Source of the DNA: Altererythrobacter sp.
GTDB taxonomy: Bacteria; Pseudomonadota; Alphaproteobacteria; Sphingomonadales; Sphingomonadaceae
Assembly: GCA_016793865.1 (NCBI GenBank)
Contig: JAEULJ010000001.1
Coordinates: 310,001 to 374,000 of the forward strand
Length of the DNA stretch: 64,000 nucleotides
Direction of reading: 5' to 3'
Below the pieces are notes generated by a model. It was not told the origin of the DNA, did not search any database, and was given only the letters and a program-made list of their open reading frames with translations. The position numbers and the translations under genes are program-made. Positions 46,829 through 55,263 of the stretch are shown one piece after another (the stretch's first letter is position 1; every line of letters starts with the position of its first letter).

Positions 46829-47614
46829 CTAACGCGGGGCCATGCGGATGCCGCCGTCGAGGCGGACGTGCTCGCCGTTGAAATAGGCGGTCTCCACCAT
46901 GCACAGCGCCAGCTTGGCATACTCTTCCGGATTGCCGAGCCGCTTGGGGAACGGGACCGAGGCGGCCAGCGCCTCCTTCACCTGCGGAGGGGCCGCGTTC
47001 ATCAGCGGCGTGTCGAAGATGCCCGGCAGGATGGTATTCACCCGGATACCCTCGCCCATCAGGTCGCGCGCGATCGGCAGGGTCATGCCGACCACGCCGC
47101 CCTTGCTGGCGGAATAGGCGGCCTGGCCGATCTGCCCGTCCTCGGCAGCGACCGAAGCGGTGTTGACGATCGCCCCGCGCTCGCCGTCCTCGCCGACCGG
47201 ATCGAGCGTCATCATCCCCGCCGCCGACTTGGCGATGCAGCGGAAGGTGCCGACGAGGTTGACCCGGATCACGAACTCGAAGGCCGACAGCGGGAAATGC
47301 CGGATGCTTCCGTCTTCCTTGCTGCGGCTGGCCGTCTTGATCGCATTGCCGAGCCCCGCGCAATTGACCAGGATGCGTTCCTGCCCATGCGCCGCGCGTG
47401 CCTTGGCGAAACCGGCGTCGACCTCCTCGTCGCTGGTGACATCGACCTTGCAGAACACTCCGCCGAGTTCGGCCGCGAGCGCCTCCCCCTTCTCCGCATT
47501 CATGTCGAAGATCGCCACCCTGGCGCCCTTCGCCGCCAGCGCCCGCGCGGTCGCCGCGCCGAGCCCGGATGCACCGCCGGTCACCACCGCGGGTGTGTTG
47601 TTGCCGATTTCCAT
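46829..47614 (-). CDS. SDR 3-hydroxyacyl-CoA dehydrogenase-like
   Basis: 261 aa short-chain dehydrogenase. TGGASGLG (13-20) binds the cofactor, the Asp in AIFDMNAEKG favours NAD, and catalytic Y-x3-K is YSASKGG. The long loop GNAIKTASRSKEDGS and overall look match the type II (HSD10) hydroxyacyl-CoA dehydrogenases. Same strand as, and 28 bp after, the thiolase: together they could run the last two steps of a beta-oxidation round. Confidence 0.87.
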   Translation of the reverse strand: MEIGNNTPAVVTGGASGLGAATARALAAKGARVAIFDMNAEKGEALAAELGGVFCKVDVTSDEEVDAGFAKARAAHGQERILVNCAGLGNAIKTASRSKEDGSIRHFPLSAFEFVIRVNLVGTFRCIAKSAAGMMTLDPVGEDGERGAIVNTASVAAEDGQIGQAAYSASKGGVVGMTLPIARDLMGEGIRVNTILPGIFDTPLMNAAPPQVKEALAASVPFPKRLGNPEEYAKLALCMVETAYFNGEHVRLDGGIRMAPR

Positions 47615-47642
47615 AGCCTGTAAGTCCTCTACGAATTGAATT

Positions 47643-48815
47643 CTAAAGCGCTTCGACGATCGTCACATTGGCGACGCCGCCGCCCTCGCACATCGTTTGC
47701 AGGCCATAGCGCTTGCCCCGCGCCTTCAGCGCGTGGACGAGCGTGGCCATCAGCTTCGTGCCGCTTGCGCCGAGCGGGTGGCCGAGCGCGATCGCGCCGC
47801 CGTTGACGTTGAGCTTCTCGGGATCGGCGCCGGTGTGCTTGAGCCAGGCCATCGGAACCGGGGCGAAAGCCTCGTTCACCTCGTAAAGGTCGATGTCGCC
47901 GATCCGCATTCCGGCACGCTGGAGCGCGCGATCGGTCGCGAACAGCGGCTCCTCCAGCATGATAACCGGGTCCCCGGCCGTGACGGTGAGATTGTGGATA
48001 CGCGCGATCGGGGTGAGGCCATGCGCCTTGAGCGCGGCCTCGCTCACCACCAGCACCGCGCTCGACCCGTCGCATATCTGGCTGCTGCTGGCGGCGGTGA
48101 TGCTGCCTTCGGGGCTCAGCAGCTTCACGCCCGCGATGCCCTCCAGCGTGGCGTCGAAGCGGATGCCCTCGTCGACGGTGTGGCAGGCCTCCCCCTCGGC
48201 GGTATCGATCGTCACGCCGACGATCTCCTGGCCGAAGGCGCCGGCGCCGCTGGCGGCCGCGGCCTTGCGGTGGCTGTCCAGAGCAAAGCGGTCGAGGTCG
48301 TCCTTGGAGAACCCGTGCTTCTTCGCCAGCATCTCGGCGCCCATGAACTGGCTCCACTGGATGCCGGGATATTTCGCCTCCAGCCCGGGCGATTTGTAGT
48401 TCCCCAGGCCCTCCTTCATGTGGAACATGGCGGTCGAGCCCATCGGCACCCGGCTCATGCTCTCCACGCCCGCCGCGATGACGACGTCCTGCGTCCCGCT
48501 CATCACGGCCTGCGCGGCGAACTGGATCGCCTGCTGGCTCGATCCGCATTGCCGGTCGATGGTCACGGCCGGGGTCGATTGCGGCAGCAGCTTCGACGCC
48601 AGGACCGCATTGCGCCCCACTTGCATGGCCTGCTCGCCGCCCTGGCTGACGCAGCCCATGACCACATCCTCGATGGAGGCTGGATCGATGCCCGAGCGCT
48701 GCGTCACCGCATCGAGGGAAACCGCGGCGAGATCGACGGGATGGACGCCGGCGAGCCGCCCTCCCCGCTTGCCGCCCGCGGTGCGGACGGCTTCGACGAT
48801 ATAGGCGTGGGGCAT
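47643..48815 (-). CDS. Acetyl-CoA acyltransferase (thiolase)
   Basis: 390 aa. Active Cys90 in DRQCGSSQQAI, plus NEAFAPV, GHPLGASGTK and the second Cys in MCEGGGVANV. The sequence fits the degradative FadA-like acyl-CoA thiolases. ATG 48815 is preceded by GGAGAC. A perfect 20-bp palindrome begins 24 bp upstream of the start, so the operon is probably repressible. Confidence 0.92.
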   Translation of the reverse strand: MPHAYIVEAVRTAGGKRGGRLAGVHPVDLAAVSLDAVTQRSGIDPASIEDVVMGCVSQGGEQAMQVGRNAVLASKLLPQSTPAVTIDRQCGSSQQAIQFAAQAVMSGTQDVVIAAGVESMSRVPMGSTAMFHMKEGLGNYKSPGLEAKYPGIQWSQFMGAEMLAKKHGFSKDDLDRFALDSHRKAAAASGAGAFGQEIVGVTIDTAEGEACHTVDEGIRFDATLEGIAGVKLLSPEGSITAASSSQICDGSSAVLVVSEAALKAHGLTPIARIHNLTVTAGDPVIMLEEPLFATDRALQRAGMRIGDIDLYEVNEAFAPVPMAWLKHTGADPEKLNVNGGAIALGHPLGASGTKLMATLVHALKARGKRYGLQTMCEGGGVANVTIVEAL

Positions 48816-48839
48816 GGTGGTCTCCGAAAGCGGCGCTCT

Positions 48840-48859
48840 GGTTTACGTTTGCGTAAACC
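48840..48859. promoter_or_regulatory. Perfect 20-bp palindromic operator before the thiolase gene
   Basis: GGTTTACG (48840-48847), TTTG, CGTAAACC (48852-48859). The arms are exact complements. Core TTTACG-N4-CGTAAA resembles operators of regulators of acyl-CoA/branched-chain catabolism (MerR-type LiuR or TetR-type), but I cannot assign the regulator from sequence alone. Confidence 0.7.
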
Positions 48860-48971
48860 GGCGCCATTGGCCGGTCAAGGACCACCGCCGGCAGGATGCG
48901 CCGGTTCGTGGCCTGAGGCCCGCGCTATGTCGCGAATCCCGCCTGTTGCAGCTTCGCAACATTGCCCGTTT

Positions 48972-49027
48972 CAAATGCGACAAACTGGCGGTTTAACATT
49001 GCGGCTTGATTACAGCTGTCGCATTTG
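48972..49027. promoter_or_regulatory. Perfect 11-bp inverted repeat upstream of the TonB receptor
   Basis: CAAATGCGACA (48972-48982) and TGTCGCATTTG (49017-49027) are exact complements, centres 45 bp apart (about four helical turns). The distance suggests paired operator sites and looping, or a transcript hairpin. It ends about 105 bp before the receptor start. Confidence 0.6.
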
Positions 49028-49089
49028 GGCGCTGCCTGTGGGAGCTCGCGACTGGTTCGTGCGCCTGCCGCAGATATTGATTTTGTAAC

Positions 49090-49110
49090 CGGACGCAAAG
49101 ATCGCGTCCG
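49090..49110 (+). other. Leader hairpin before the TonB receptor gene
   Basis: CGGACGC (49090-49096), loop of 7, GCGTCCG (49104-49110): a perfect GC-rich stem ending 22 bp before the ATG, next to AAGGGGA. It could influence translation or mRNA stability of an abundant outer-membrane protein. Confidence 0.45.
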
Positions 49111-49132
49111 ATTCAAAGGGGACGGCATTCCA

Positions 49133-52100
49133 ATGAAGCACTCCAACATTCTCAAGGCCGGCGTCGCGCCGCTGGCGCTGGGCCTGGCTCTGGCCGGGGC
49201 CCCGGCGTTCGCTCAGGACGATCAGACCCAGCCTCCCGCCGCCGGCGAAGCAGGCGTTGACGACACCGCGAACCAGAGCACCATCGTCGTGACCGGCTCG
49301 CTGATCCGCAACCCGAACCTGGAACAGGCGAACCCGGTCATCGTGACCACGTCCGACCAGATCGAGCTCAAGCAGTCGAACGTGGCCGAAGAAGTGCTGC
49401 GTGAAATCCCCGGCATCGTCGCCAACGTCGGCTCGGCGGTGAACAACGGCAACGGCGGCTCGGCCTATGCCGACCTTCGCGGCCTGGGATCCAACCGCAA
49501 CATCGTGCTGCTCGACGGCAACCGCATCGCCCCGGCCGACCTTCAAGGCCGCGTCGACCTCAACAACATTCCGCTGGCGCTCATCAGCCGCGTGGACGCG
49601 CTGACCGGCGCCGCCGTGACCACCTATGGCGCGGACGCGATCACCGGCGTGATCAACTTCGTCACCCGCAAGGATTTCGCGGGCGTGGAGGCTACCGGCG
49701 GCTACCAGCTGACCGAGCGTGGCGATGGCGCCTACTTCCGTGGTGACGTGACGATCGGCGCCAATTTCGACGACGGCCGCGGCAACGCCGTGCTGAGCGT
49801 CGGCTATCAGGAATCGGACGCGGTCTATCAGGGCGCGCGCGACTTCTCGGTCGAGCAGATCAGCTCCTACAGCGGCGGCGCCGCCGGTTCGGGCACCGCG
49901 GTCCCCTCGCGCTTCGCAGGCACCCGTCCGCTGATCGCCGGGACGACCAACCCGAACCGCACTCCGGAAAGCGTGTTCACGGGCCGCAATGAGGACGGCA
50001 CGCCGATCTACGCAGCCAACGAGGGCGGTGTGGCCAATGGCGGCCTGCGTCAGGTCAACGGCGCGGGCGCCGGTGTCGGCACCTTCTCGCTGTTCAACTT
50101 CAACCCGTACAACGTCTTCCAGACGCCGTTCAAGCGCTACAACATCTTCGCGCAGGCCAATTACCAGGCCAGTGACAGCGTCGAGGTGTACACCCGCGGG
50201 ATGTTCTCCAAGAACTCGGTCTCGACCATTATCGCGCCGTCGGGCTCGTTCGGCGGATCGGTGGCTATCAACCTCAACAACCCGTTCCTCCCGGCGACCC
50301 TGCGCAACCAGTTCTGCGCTTTCGACGTCAACCCTCGCCCGGACATCTACACCCCGCGCTTTACGCAAGCACAGTGCGATGCCGGCGCCGCGGCCACCGG
50401 TCCGGGCACGCCCGGCTATGCCGTCATCGGTCAGGGCGGCTCCACCGTCGCCTTCGACGTTAACAACGACGGCGTGATCGATGCCGGCGAAGGGTACAAC
50501 AGCAACCCCGGCATCACGCTCAACCGTCGCTCCGTCGAGGTCGGTCCGCGTATCAGCGAATACAACACCACCGTGTTCGACTATCGCCTGGGTCTGCGTG
50601 GCGGCCTGACCGACACCATCAGCTGGGACGTTTCGGGTTCCTATGGCGAATCCGAGAAGATCCAGCAGATCGGTGGCTACACGCTGCAGTCGCGCATCCG
50701 CCAGGCTTCGCTGGTCAACGGCACTGCCGCCGCGCCGGTCTGCCAGGACACCTCGGCCGGCTGTGTGCCGATCAACCTGTTCGGCCCCGCCGGTTCGATC
50801 AGCCCCGCTGCCGCCGCGTTCATCAGCCAGTCCAGCACCAGCACGGTTCGCACCAGCCTGGCGCAGGCCCGCGCGCTGATCTCGGGCGACCTGGGCTTCT
50901 CCTCGCCCGGCGCGTCGGAGCCTGTCGGCTTCGCGCTCGGCACCGAGTACCGCAAGTATCGCGCGCAGCAGTCTTCCGACCTGCTCGCCAAGACGCCGGG
51001 TGAACTCGGCGGCGCAGGCGGCGCGGCTCCGGATATCGACGGCGGCTATAGCGTGTGGGAAGGCTTCGCCGAGCTCATCGCCCCGCTTATCGAGGACAAG
51101 CCGCTCTTCCACAGCCTCACCCTCGAAGGCGGTGCCCGCTATTCGAGCTACAGCGTGACCGGCGGTGGCAAGAACGACACCTGGACCTACAAGATCGGCG
51201 GCAGCTGGGAGCCGGTGAGCAGCCTCAAGATCCGCGGCAACTACGCCCGCGCGGTCCGTGCGCCCAACATCGCCGAACTGTTCACCCCGCAGAACACGGT
51301 GCTGACCAACCTCGGCATCGATCCCTGCGCGGGCGGTGCGCCGACCACCAACGCGAACCTGCGCGCGGTCTGCGTCGCCCAGGGTGCGCCGGTCGGGACC
51401 ATCGGTTCGATCACCAATCCGACCGCAGCCCAGGCCAACATCACTACCGCGGGCAATCTCAACCTGGCCCCCGAAAAGGCGACCACCTGGACGGTGGGCG
51501 GCGTTCTGCAGCCCGACTTCCTGCCGGGCTTCTCGCTGTCGGTCGATTACTACAACATCAAGGTGACCGACGTGATCGGCGCGCCGCTGCCGGGTGACCT
51601 GATCGCGGCCTGCTTCGGCAGCATTACCGCGGCCAGCGCCACCAACCCGAACTGCACGGCCATCCGGCGCAACCCGATCACCGGCGGCCTCGACGGCGAT
51701 CCGGCAACCACGCCGGGCCTGTTCGCTCCGCTCAACAACCTGGGCCGGCTCAACACCGACGGCATCGACCTGATCGCGAACTTCAATCGCGACATCGGCT
51801 TTGCCCGTCTCGGCCTGAGCTTCGTGGGTAACTGGACGAACAGCTCGCGCTATCAGGCAACCGCGAGCAGCCTCGACCGCGAATGCGTGGGCTTCTACTC
51901 GGTGAACTGCTCGTTCACGGGCTCGATCCAGCCGAAGTTCCAGTTCTCGCAGCGGACCACCCTGTCGTTCGAGCAGCTTGACCTCTCGCTGCTGTGGCGC
52001 TGGGTCGACAAGATGCAGTTCGAGCCCGCCCAGCTGGCAGCCGACCGTGTTGCTGCAGCGGCGGCGAATGTCGGTGCGAATGGTCAGCCACTGCCGATCA

Positions 52101-52408
52101 ACCTGGCCCGCATCGGCCAGGCCGGGTTCCAGGGTTGCCCGAACTTCGAAACCACCGACGAAGGCGGCTGCCTTGTCGAGGAAGCGTTCCGCAGCATTCC
52201 TTCGGAACACTACTTCGACCTGACCGCTCGCTGGAACGCGACCGACAACTTCACGTTCACTTTCACGGTGCAGAACCTGCTAGACAACAAGCCCTATCTC
52301 GTGGGCAACTCACTGGGTGCGACCACCTACAACAGCGGCAACGTCTATCCGGCGACCTACGACGCGCTGGGCCGCCGTTACGCGGTGAGCGCCAAGCTCA
52401 AGTTCTGA
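49133..52408 (+). CDS. TonB-dependent outer-membrane receptor (first)
   Basis: 1091 aa. Signal peptide cleaved after AFA (residue 27), TonB-box-like region STIVVTGS (about 49-56), plug domain (EEVLREIPGIVANVGSAV, LRGLGSNRNIVLLDG) and a long C-terminal barrel ending RRYAVSAKLKF with terminal Phe. The family imports large or scarce ligands using TonB energy; the ligand here is unknown. Several Cys pairs (SLNPCAG-type loops) suggest disulfides. A strong terminator follows. Downstream lies a sulfotransferase/hydroxylase gene group and then a second receptor. Confidence 0.93.
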   Translation: MKHSNILKAGVAPLALGLALAGAPAFAQDDQTQPPAAGEAGVDDTANQSTIVVTGSLIRNPNLEQANPVIVTTSDQIELKQSNVAEEVLREIPGIVANVGSAVNNGNGGSAYADLRGLGSNRNIVLLDGNRIAPADLQGRVDLNNIPLALISRVDALTGAAVTTYGADAITGVINFVTRKDFAGVEATGGYQLTERGDGAYFRGDVTIGANFDDGRGNAVLSVGYQESDAVYQGARDFSVEQISSYSGGAAGSGTAVPSRFAGTRPLIAGTTNPNRTPESVFTGRNEDGTPIYAANEGGVANGGLRQVNGAGAGVGTFSLFNFNPYNVFQTPFKRYNIFAQANYQASDSVEVYTRGMFSKNSVSTIIAPSGSFGGSVAINLNNPFLPATLRNQFCAFDVNPRPDIYTPRFTQAQCDAGAAATGPGTPGYAVIGQGGSTVAFDVNNDGVIDAGEGYNSNPGITLNRRSVEVGPRISEYNTTVFDYRLGLRGGLTDTISWDVSGSYGESEKIQQIGGYTLQSRIRQASLVNGTAAAPVCQDTSAGCVPINLFGPAGSISPAAAAFISQSSTSTVRTSLAQARALISGDLGFSSPGASEPVGFALGTEYRKYRAQQSSDLLAKTPGELGGAGGAAPDIDGGYSVWEGFAELIAPLIEDKPLFHSLTLEGGARYSSYSVTGGGKNDTWTYKIGGSWEPVSSLKIRGNYARAVRAPNIAELFTPQNTVLTNLGIDPCAGGAPTTNANLRAVCVAQGAPVGTIGSITNPTAAQANITTAGNLNLAPEKATTWTVGGVLQPDFLPGFSLSVDYYNIKVTDVIGAPLPGDLIAACFGSITAASATNPNCTAIRRNPITGGLDGDPATTPGLFAPLNNLGRLNTDGIDLIANFNRDIGFARLGLSFVGNWTNSSRYQATASSLDRECVGFYSVNCSFTGSIQPKFQFSQRTTLSFEQLDLSLLWRWVDKMQFEPAQLAADRVAAAAANVGANGQPLPINLARIGQAGFQGCPNFETTDEGGCLVEEAFRSIPSEHYFDLTARWNATDNFTFTFTVQNLLDNKPYLVGNSLGATTYNSGNVYPATYDALGRRYAVSAKLKF

Positions 52409-52433
52409 TCTCGATCGGAACGGAACACGGATC

Positions 52434-52461
52434 GGGGCGGGCAGCAATGCCCGCCCCTTTT
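52434..52461 (+). terminator. Rho-independent terminator of the first TonB receptor
   Basis: GGGGCGGGCA (52434-52443), loop GCAA, TGCCCGCCCC (52448-52457), then TTTT. A perfect 10-bp stem 25 bp after the stop. It separates the receptor from the sulfotransferase gene. Confidence 0.92.
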
Positions 52462-52558
52462 CGTTGGGGCCTTCATCGCGGGCCCTGCCGCCCGCGCAAG
52501 GGCGCTGCGGAATGCGGGCGGGCTTGACCCCCGGCGCGGGCCCGGCAAGGCGGTGAGC

Positions 52559-54142
52559 ATGGACGAAGCCCTTGCCCGCGCCGCGCAGCTCAGCGAAGCC
52601 GCCCGCCGCGCCGGCAGCGCCGACGCGCACGATCACATGACCATCGCCCTCGCCCGCGCCCACGCCGGCGCAATGGACGAGGCCGACGCGCTGATCGCGA
52701 CGGCGCTGGCCCAGGAACCCGCCAATCCCGCCATCCTGGTAGGCCTTGCGCTCATCAGGCGGCAGCAGGGCCGGCTTCGCGACGCGGTGCTCGCCTGCGA
52801 CGAAGCCATCCGCATTGCCCCCCGTTATCCCGATGCCTGGCGCGAGCGCGGCGGAATTCTCGCCGCCGGTGGCTCGATCGCGGAGGCGCGCCGCAGTTTC
52901 GCGGAAGCCGCCCTGCTCGCCCCCGCTGACAGCGCCGCCCACGCCGGCCTCGCCGCGCTGGCCGCAAGGGAGGGGGGCGCTGGCGAGGCGGAGGATCACG
53001 CCCGCCGGGCGCTCGCAGCCGACCCCGACAATGTCGTGGCCGCCTGCTCGCTCGCGGCCGCCATGCTCGCAACCGGGCGGGCGGGCAACGTTCCGGCCAT
53101 GCTCGAACCGCGCCTCGCGGCCCTGCGCCATGCCTCGCCGGACCGGGTCCTCGCGCTCAGCCGCCTCGGCGACGCCTGGGACAGGCTGGGCGAGCATGCG
53201 CGGGCCTATGACTATTACCGGCGCTCGAAGGCCGATTTCGCCGCGCTCCACGCCGCAGAGGCCACCGGGCGGATGACACATCGCCAGTTCGTGGAGGCGA
53301 TCGCCTCGGGCCTGGGCGAGCTCGATCCCGCTGCCTGGCAGCCAACCGCCGGGGAACAGCCGGACGCCGCGATCGCACCCCATGTCTTCCTGATCGGCTA
53401 CCCCCGCTCCGGCACGACGCTGGCGGAGAACGTGCTCGCCTCGCTGCCCGGGGTCGCCGCGCTCGAGGAACGGCCAACGCTGGCCGCCGCCGACCGGGCC
53501 TATCTCGCGGGGGACGCGGCTGCGGTGGCGGAGGGGCTGGCCGGCTTCGCCGCGCTGGACGAAGGCGGGCTGATGGACTTGCGCGCCGCCTATTGGGCCA
53601 ATGTGCGCCAGTCCGGCGTGCCCGCCGCAAGTTCCGGCTTCGTGGATATGGACCCGCTCAAGGGCACCCGCCTGCCGCTCATCTCGCGGCTGTTCCCGCA
53701 GACGCGAATCCTGATCATGCGGCGCGATCCGCGCGACATCGTGTGGAGCTGCTTCCGAACCAATTTCGCGATGACCAGCGGCACGCTGGAATACACCTCG
53801 CTCGAAGCCGCCGCCCAGCACTATGACGCGATGATGCGGCTGACGGAACTGGCGCTGGAGCGGCTTGCGCTGGCCACGCACATCGTCCCCTACCACGGGC
53901 TGGTGCAGGACTTCGACGCGACCACGAGGGCGATGTGCGATTTCGCCGGGCTGGAATGGAACGAGGCGGTGCGCGGGTTCGACCGCACGGCGCGGCGGCG
54001 CGGGGTTTCCACCGCCAGCGCCGCGCAGGTGCGCCGCGGGCTCTACGACGGGACGCGGCAATGGCAGCCCTACGCCGAATGGCTGGAGCCCGTTATGCCG
54101 GTGCTGGAACCGTGGCTGGAGAAGTTCGGCTACACGGCCTGA
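52559..54142 (+). CDS. TPR-repeat sulfotransferase
   Basis: 527 aa. Residues 1-230 are Ala-rich tetratricopeptide-like helices; the C-terminal half is a PAPS-dependent sulfotransferase with the 5'-phosphosulfate loop IGYPRSGTTLAENV near residue 280 and the 3'-phosphate region MRRDPRDIVWSCFRTNF. TPR-sulfotransferase fusions are frequent in sphingomonads; their substrates are unknown. ATG 52559 is used (a GTG two codons earlier is possible). Its last 13 bp overlap the convergent next gene. Confidence 0.87.
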   Translation: MDEALARAAQLSEAARRAGSADAHDHMTIALARAHAGAMDEADALIATALAQEPANPAILVGLALIRRQQGRLRDAVLACDEAIRIAPRYPDAWRERGGILAAGGSIAEARRSFAEAALLAPADSAAHAGLAALAAREGGAGEAEDHARRALAADPDNVVAACSLAAAMLATGRAGNVPAMLEPRLAALRHASPDRVLALSRLGDAWDRLGEHARAYDYYRRSKADFAALHAAEATGRMTHRQFVEAIASGLGELDPAAWQPTAGEQPDAAIAPHVFLIGYPRSGTTLAENVLASLPGVAALEERPTLAAADRAYLAGDAAAVAEGLAGFAALDEGGLMDLRAAYWANVRQSGVPAASSGFVDMDPLKGTRLPLISRLFPQTRILIMRRDPRDIVWSCFRTNFAMTSGTLEYTSLEAAAQHYDAMMRLTELALERLALATHIVPYHGLVQDFDATTRAMCDFAGLEWNEAVRGFDRTARRRGVSTASAAQVRRGLYDGTRQWQPYAEWLEPVMPVLEPWLEKFGYTA

Positions 54143-55161
54143 ATGCACAGGTCCGCGGGCGGATTGAGGGTGATCCCTGCCCCTTCCGCGACTCGGGCGG
54201 CCCATTCCAGCACCGCCGCGATCTCCTCGCCGTAGCTGGCGCGCGCGACGGCATAGTCGGCGCTGCGCTCGTCAGCGGAATAGGCGCCGCCCGACTTTGA
54301 ATGGCGTGCGAAGGCCCGGCCGCCGGCAATCGCGCCCGCGCCGTCACCGGGCAGCGCGAGGCCGAAATGCCGCGCCACCGAGGCCACCGTCGCAGCCGGG
54401 TCCGCGATCATCCGGTCGGCATCGAGCATCCGCAGCCGCGCGGGGCCAAGCCTGCCGGCCAGCCCGATGAACCGCGCGTGCTGCGCCAGCCAGCCCACCG
54501 CCGCGACCTGAAGGTCGCTCTGGCGGAAATAGTCCTCGGTTCCGAAGCCGAGCGCGACATAATCCTCGCGCAGATAGCCTTCGAGGAGTTCGCGCACCCA
54601 CAGCCGGCAGGGCAGGCCCTTGCGGGCGACCGAGATCAGGAACGTCTCCAGCGGGGCAAACAGAAATACTGCCGTGGCCTCCGGTCGCAGCGCCATGAAC
54701 AGCTCGGCGAGCGGGTTGGCGACATTGGAGGGCTTGACGATCACCGCCTCCTCCCCCGGCCAGGTTCGGCCCAACGCGCGCAGCGCCGCGTCCGCCAGCC
54801 GGGCGACCTGCGCGGGCGGGGCGCCGCGACGGCGCAGGCCGACCACATCGTTGAGCAGAACCGGCTCGCTCAGCGACGACGCGATGCCGGGCAGGTCGAA
54901 GGCATGGGCGAGCATGGTGGAGCCGCAGAACGCGGAGTGGAACAGCCAGCGGGGCGCGGGCGGAGCGAAGGCGGCAAGGCAATCCGCCACCGGCAGATCG
55001 TGCGGGCCCGGCCTCTCGTCCAGATTGGCGTCGGTGAGGAAGGGCACGGAAACACGGTCGGCGCGCGGGACATGGATGAAGCGGATCGCATCCGCGCCCT
55101 CGACATGGCGGTGCGCCAACCAGGCGGGATCCTGAGGGGAAAAGGCCGGGGCGTCGGGCAT
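54130..55161 (-). CDS. Sulfotransferase-like protein
   Basis: 343 aa. The P-loop-like FHSAFCGSTMLAHAFDL (residues 74-90) has the sulfotransferase GS-T spacing though not the classic PRSGTT. A later RKGLPCRLWVRELLEGYL and the Arg/Ser-rich C-terminal region also fit the sulfotransferase fold. Second such gene in the group, on the opposite strand, convergent with the TPR-sulfotransferase by 13 bp and divergent from the hydroxylase gene. Confidence 0.72.
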   Translation of the reverse strand: MPDAPAFSPQDPAWLAHRHVEGADAIRFIHVPRADRVSVPFLTDANLDERPGPHDLPVADCLAAFAPPAPRWLFHSAFCGSTMLAHAFDLPGIASSLSEPVLLNDVVGLRRRGAPPAQVARLADAALRALGRTWPGEEAVIVKPSNVANPLAELFMALRPEATAVFLFAPLETFLISVARKGLPCRLWVRELLEGYLREDYVALGFGTEDYFRQSDLQVAAVGWLAQHARFIGLAGRLGPARLRMLDADRMIADPAATVASVARHFGLALPGDGAGAIAGGRAFARHSKSGGAYSADERSADYAVARASYGEEIAAVLEWAARVAEGAGITLNPPADLCIQAV

Positions 55162-55263
55162 CGATGGCGGTTATGCCGAAACCTGGCGGCGCCGCAACCA
55201 GCAGCGCGCAGGCCCGGGCATCGCCCCATTGCCACGCCCCCATGCGCCCCCTAATCCCCACCG

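Larger units (their letters stand above)
48816..49132. other. Divergent regulatory region, thiolase operon and TonB receptor
   Basis: A 317-bp stretch without a gene. It holds a perfect palindrome next to the thiolase gene, a perfect 11-bp inverted repeat with arms 34 bp apart in the middle, and a 7-bp hairpin just before the receptor's ribosome site. No small coding frame is convincing. Confidence 0.7.
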
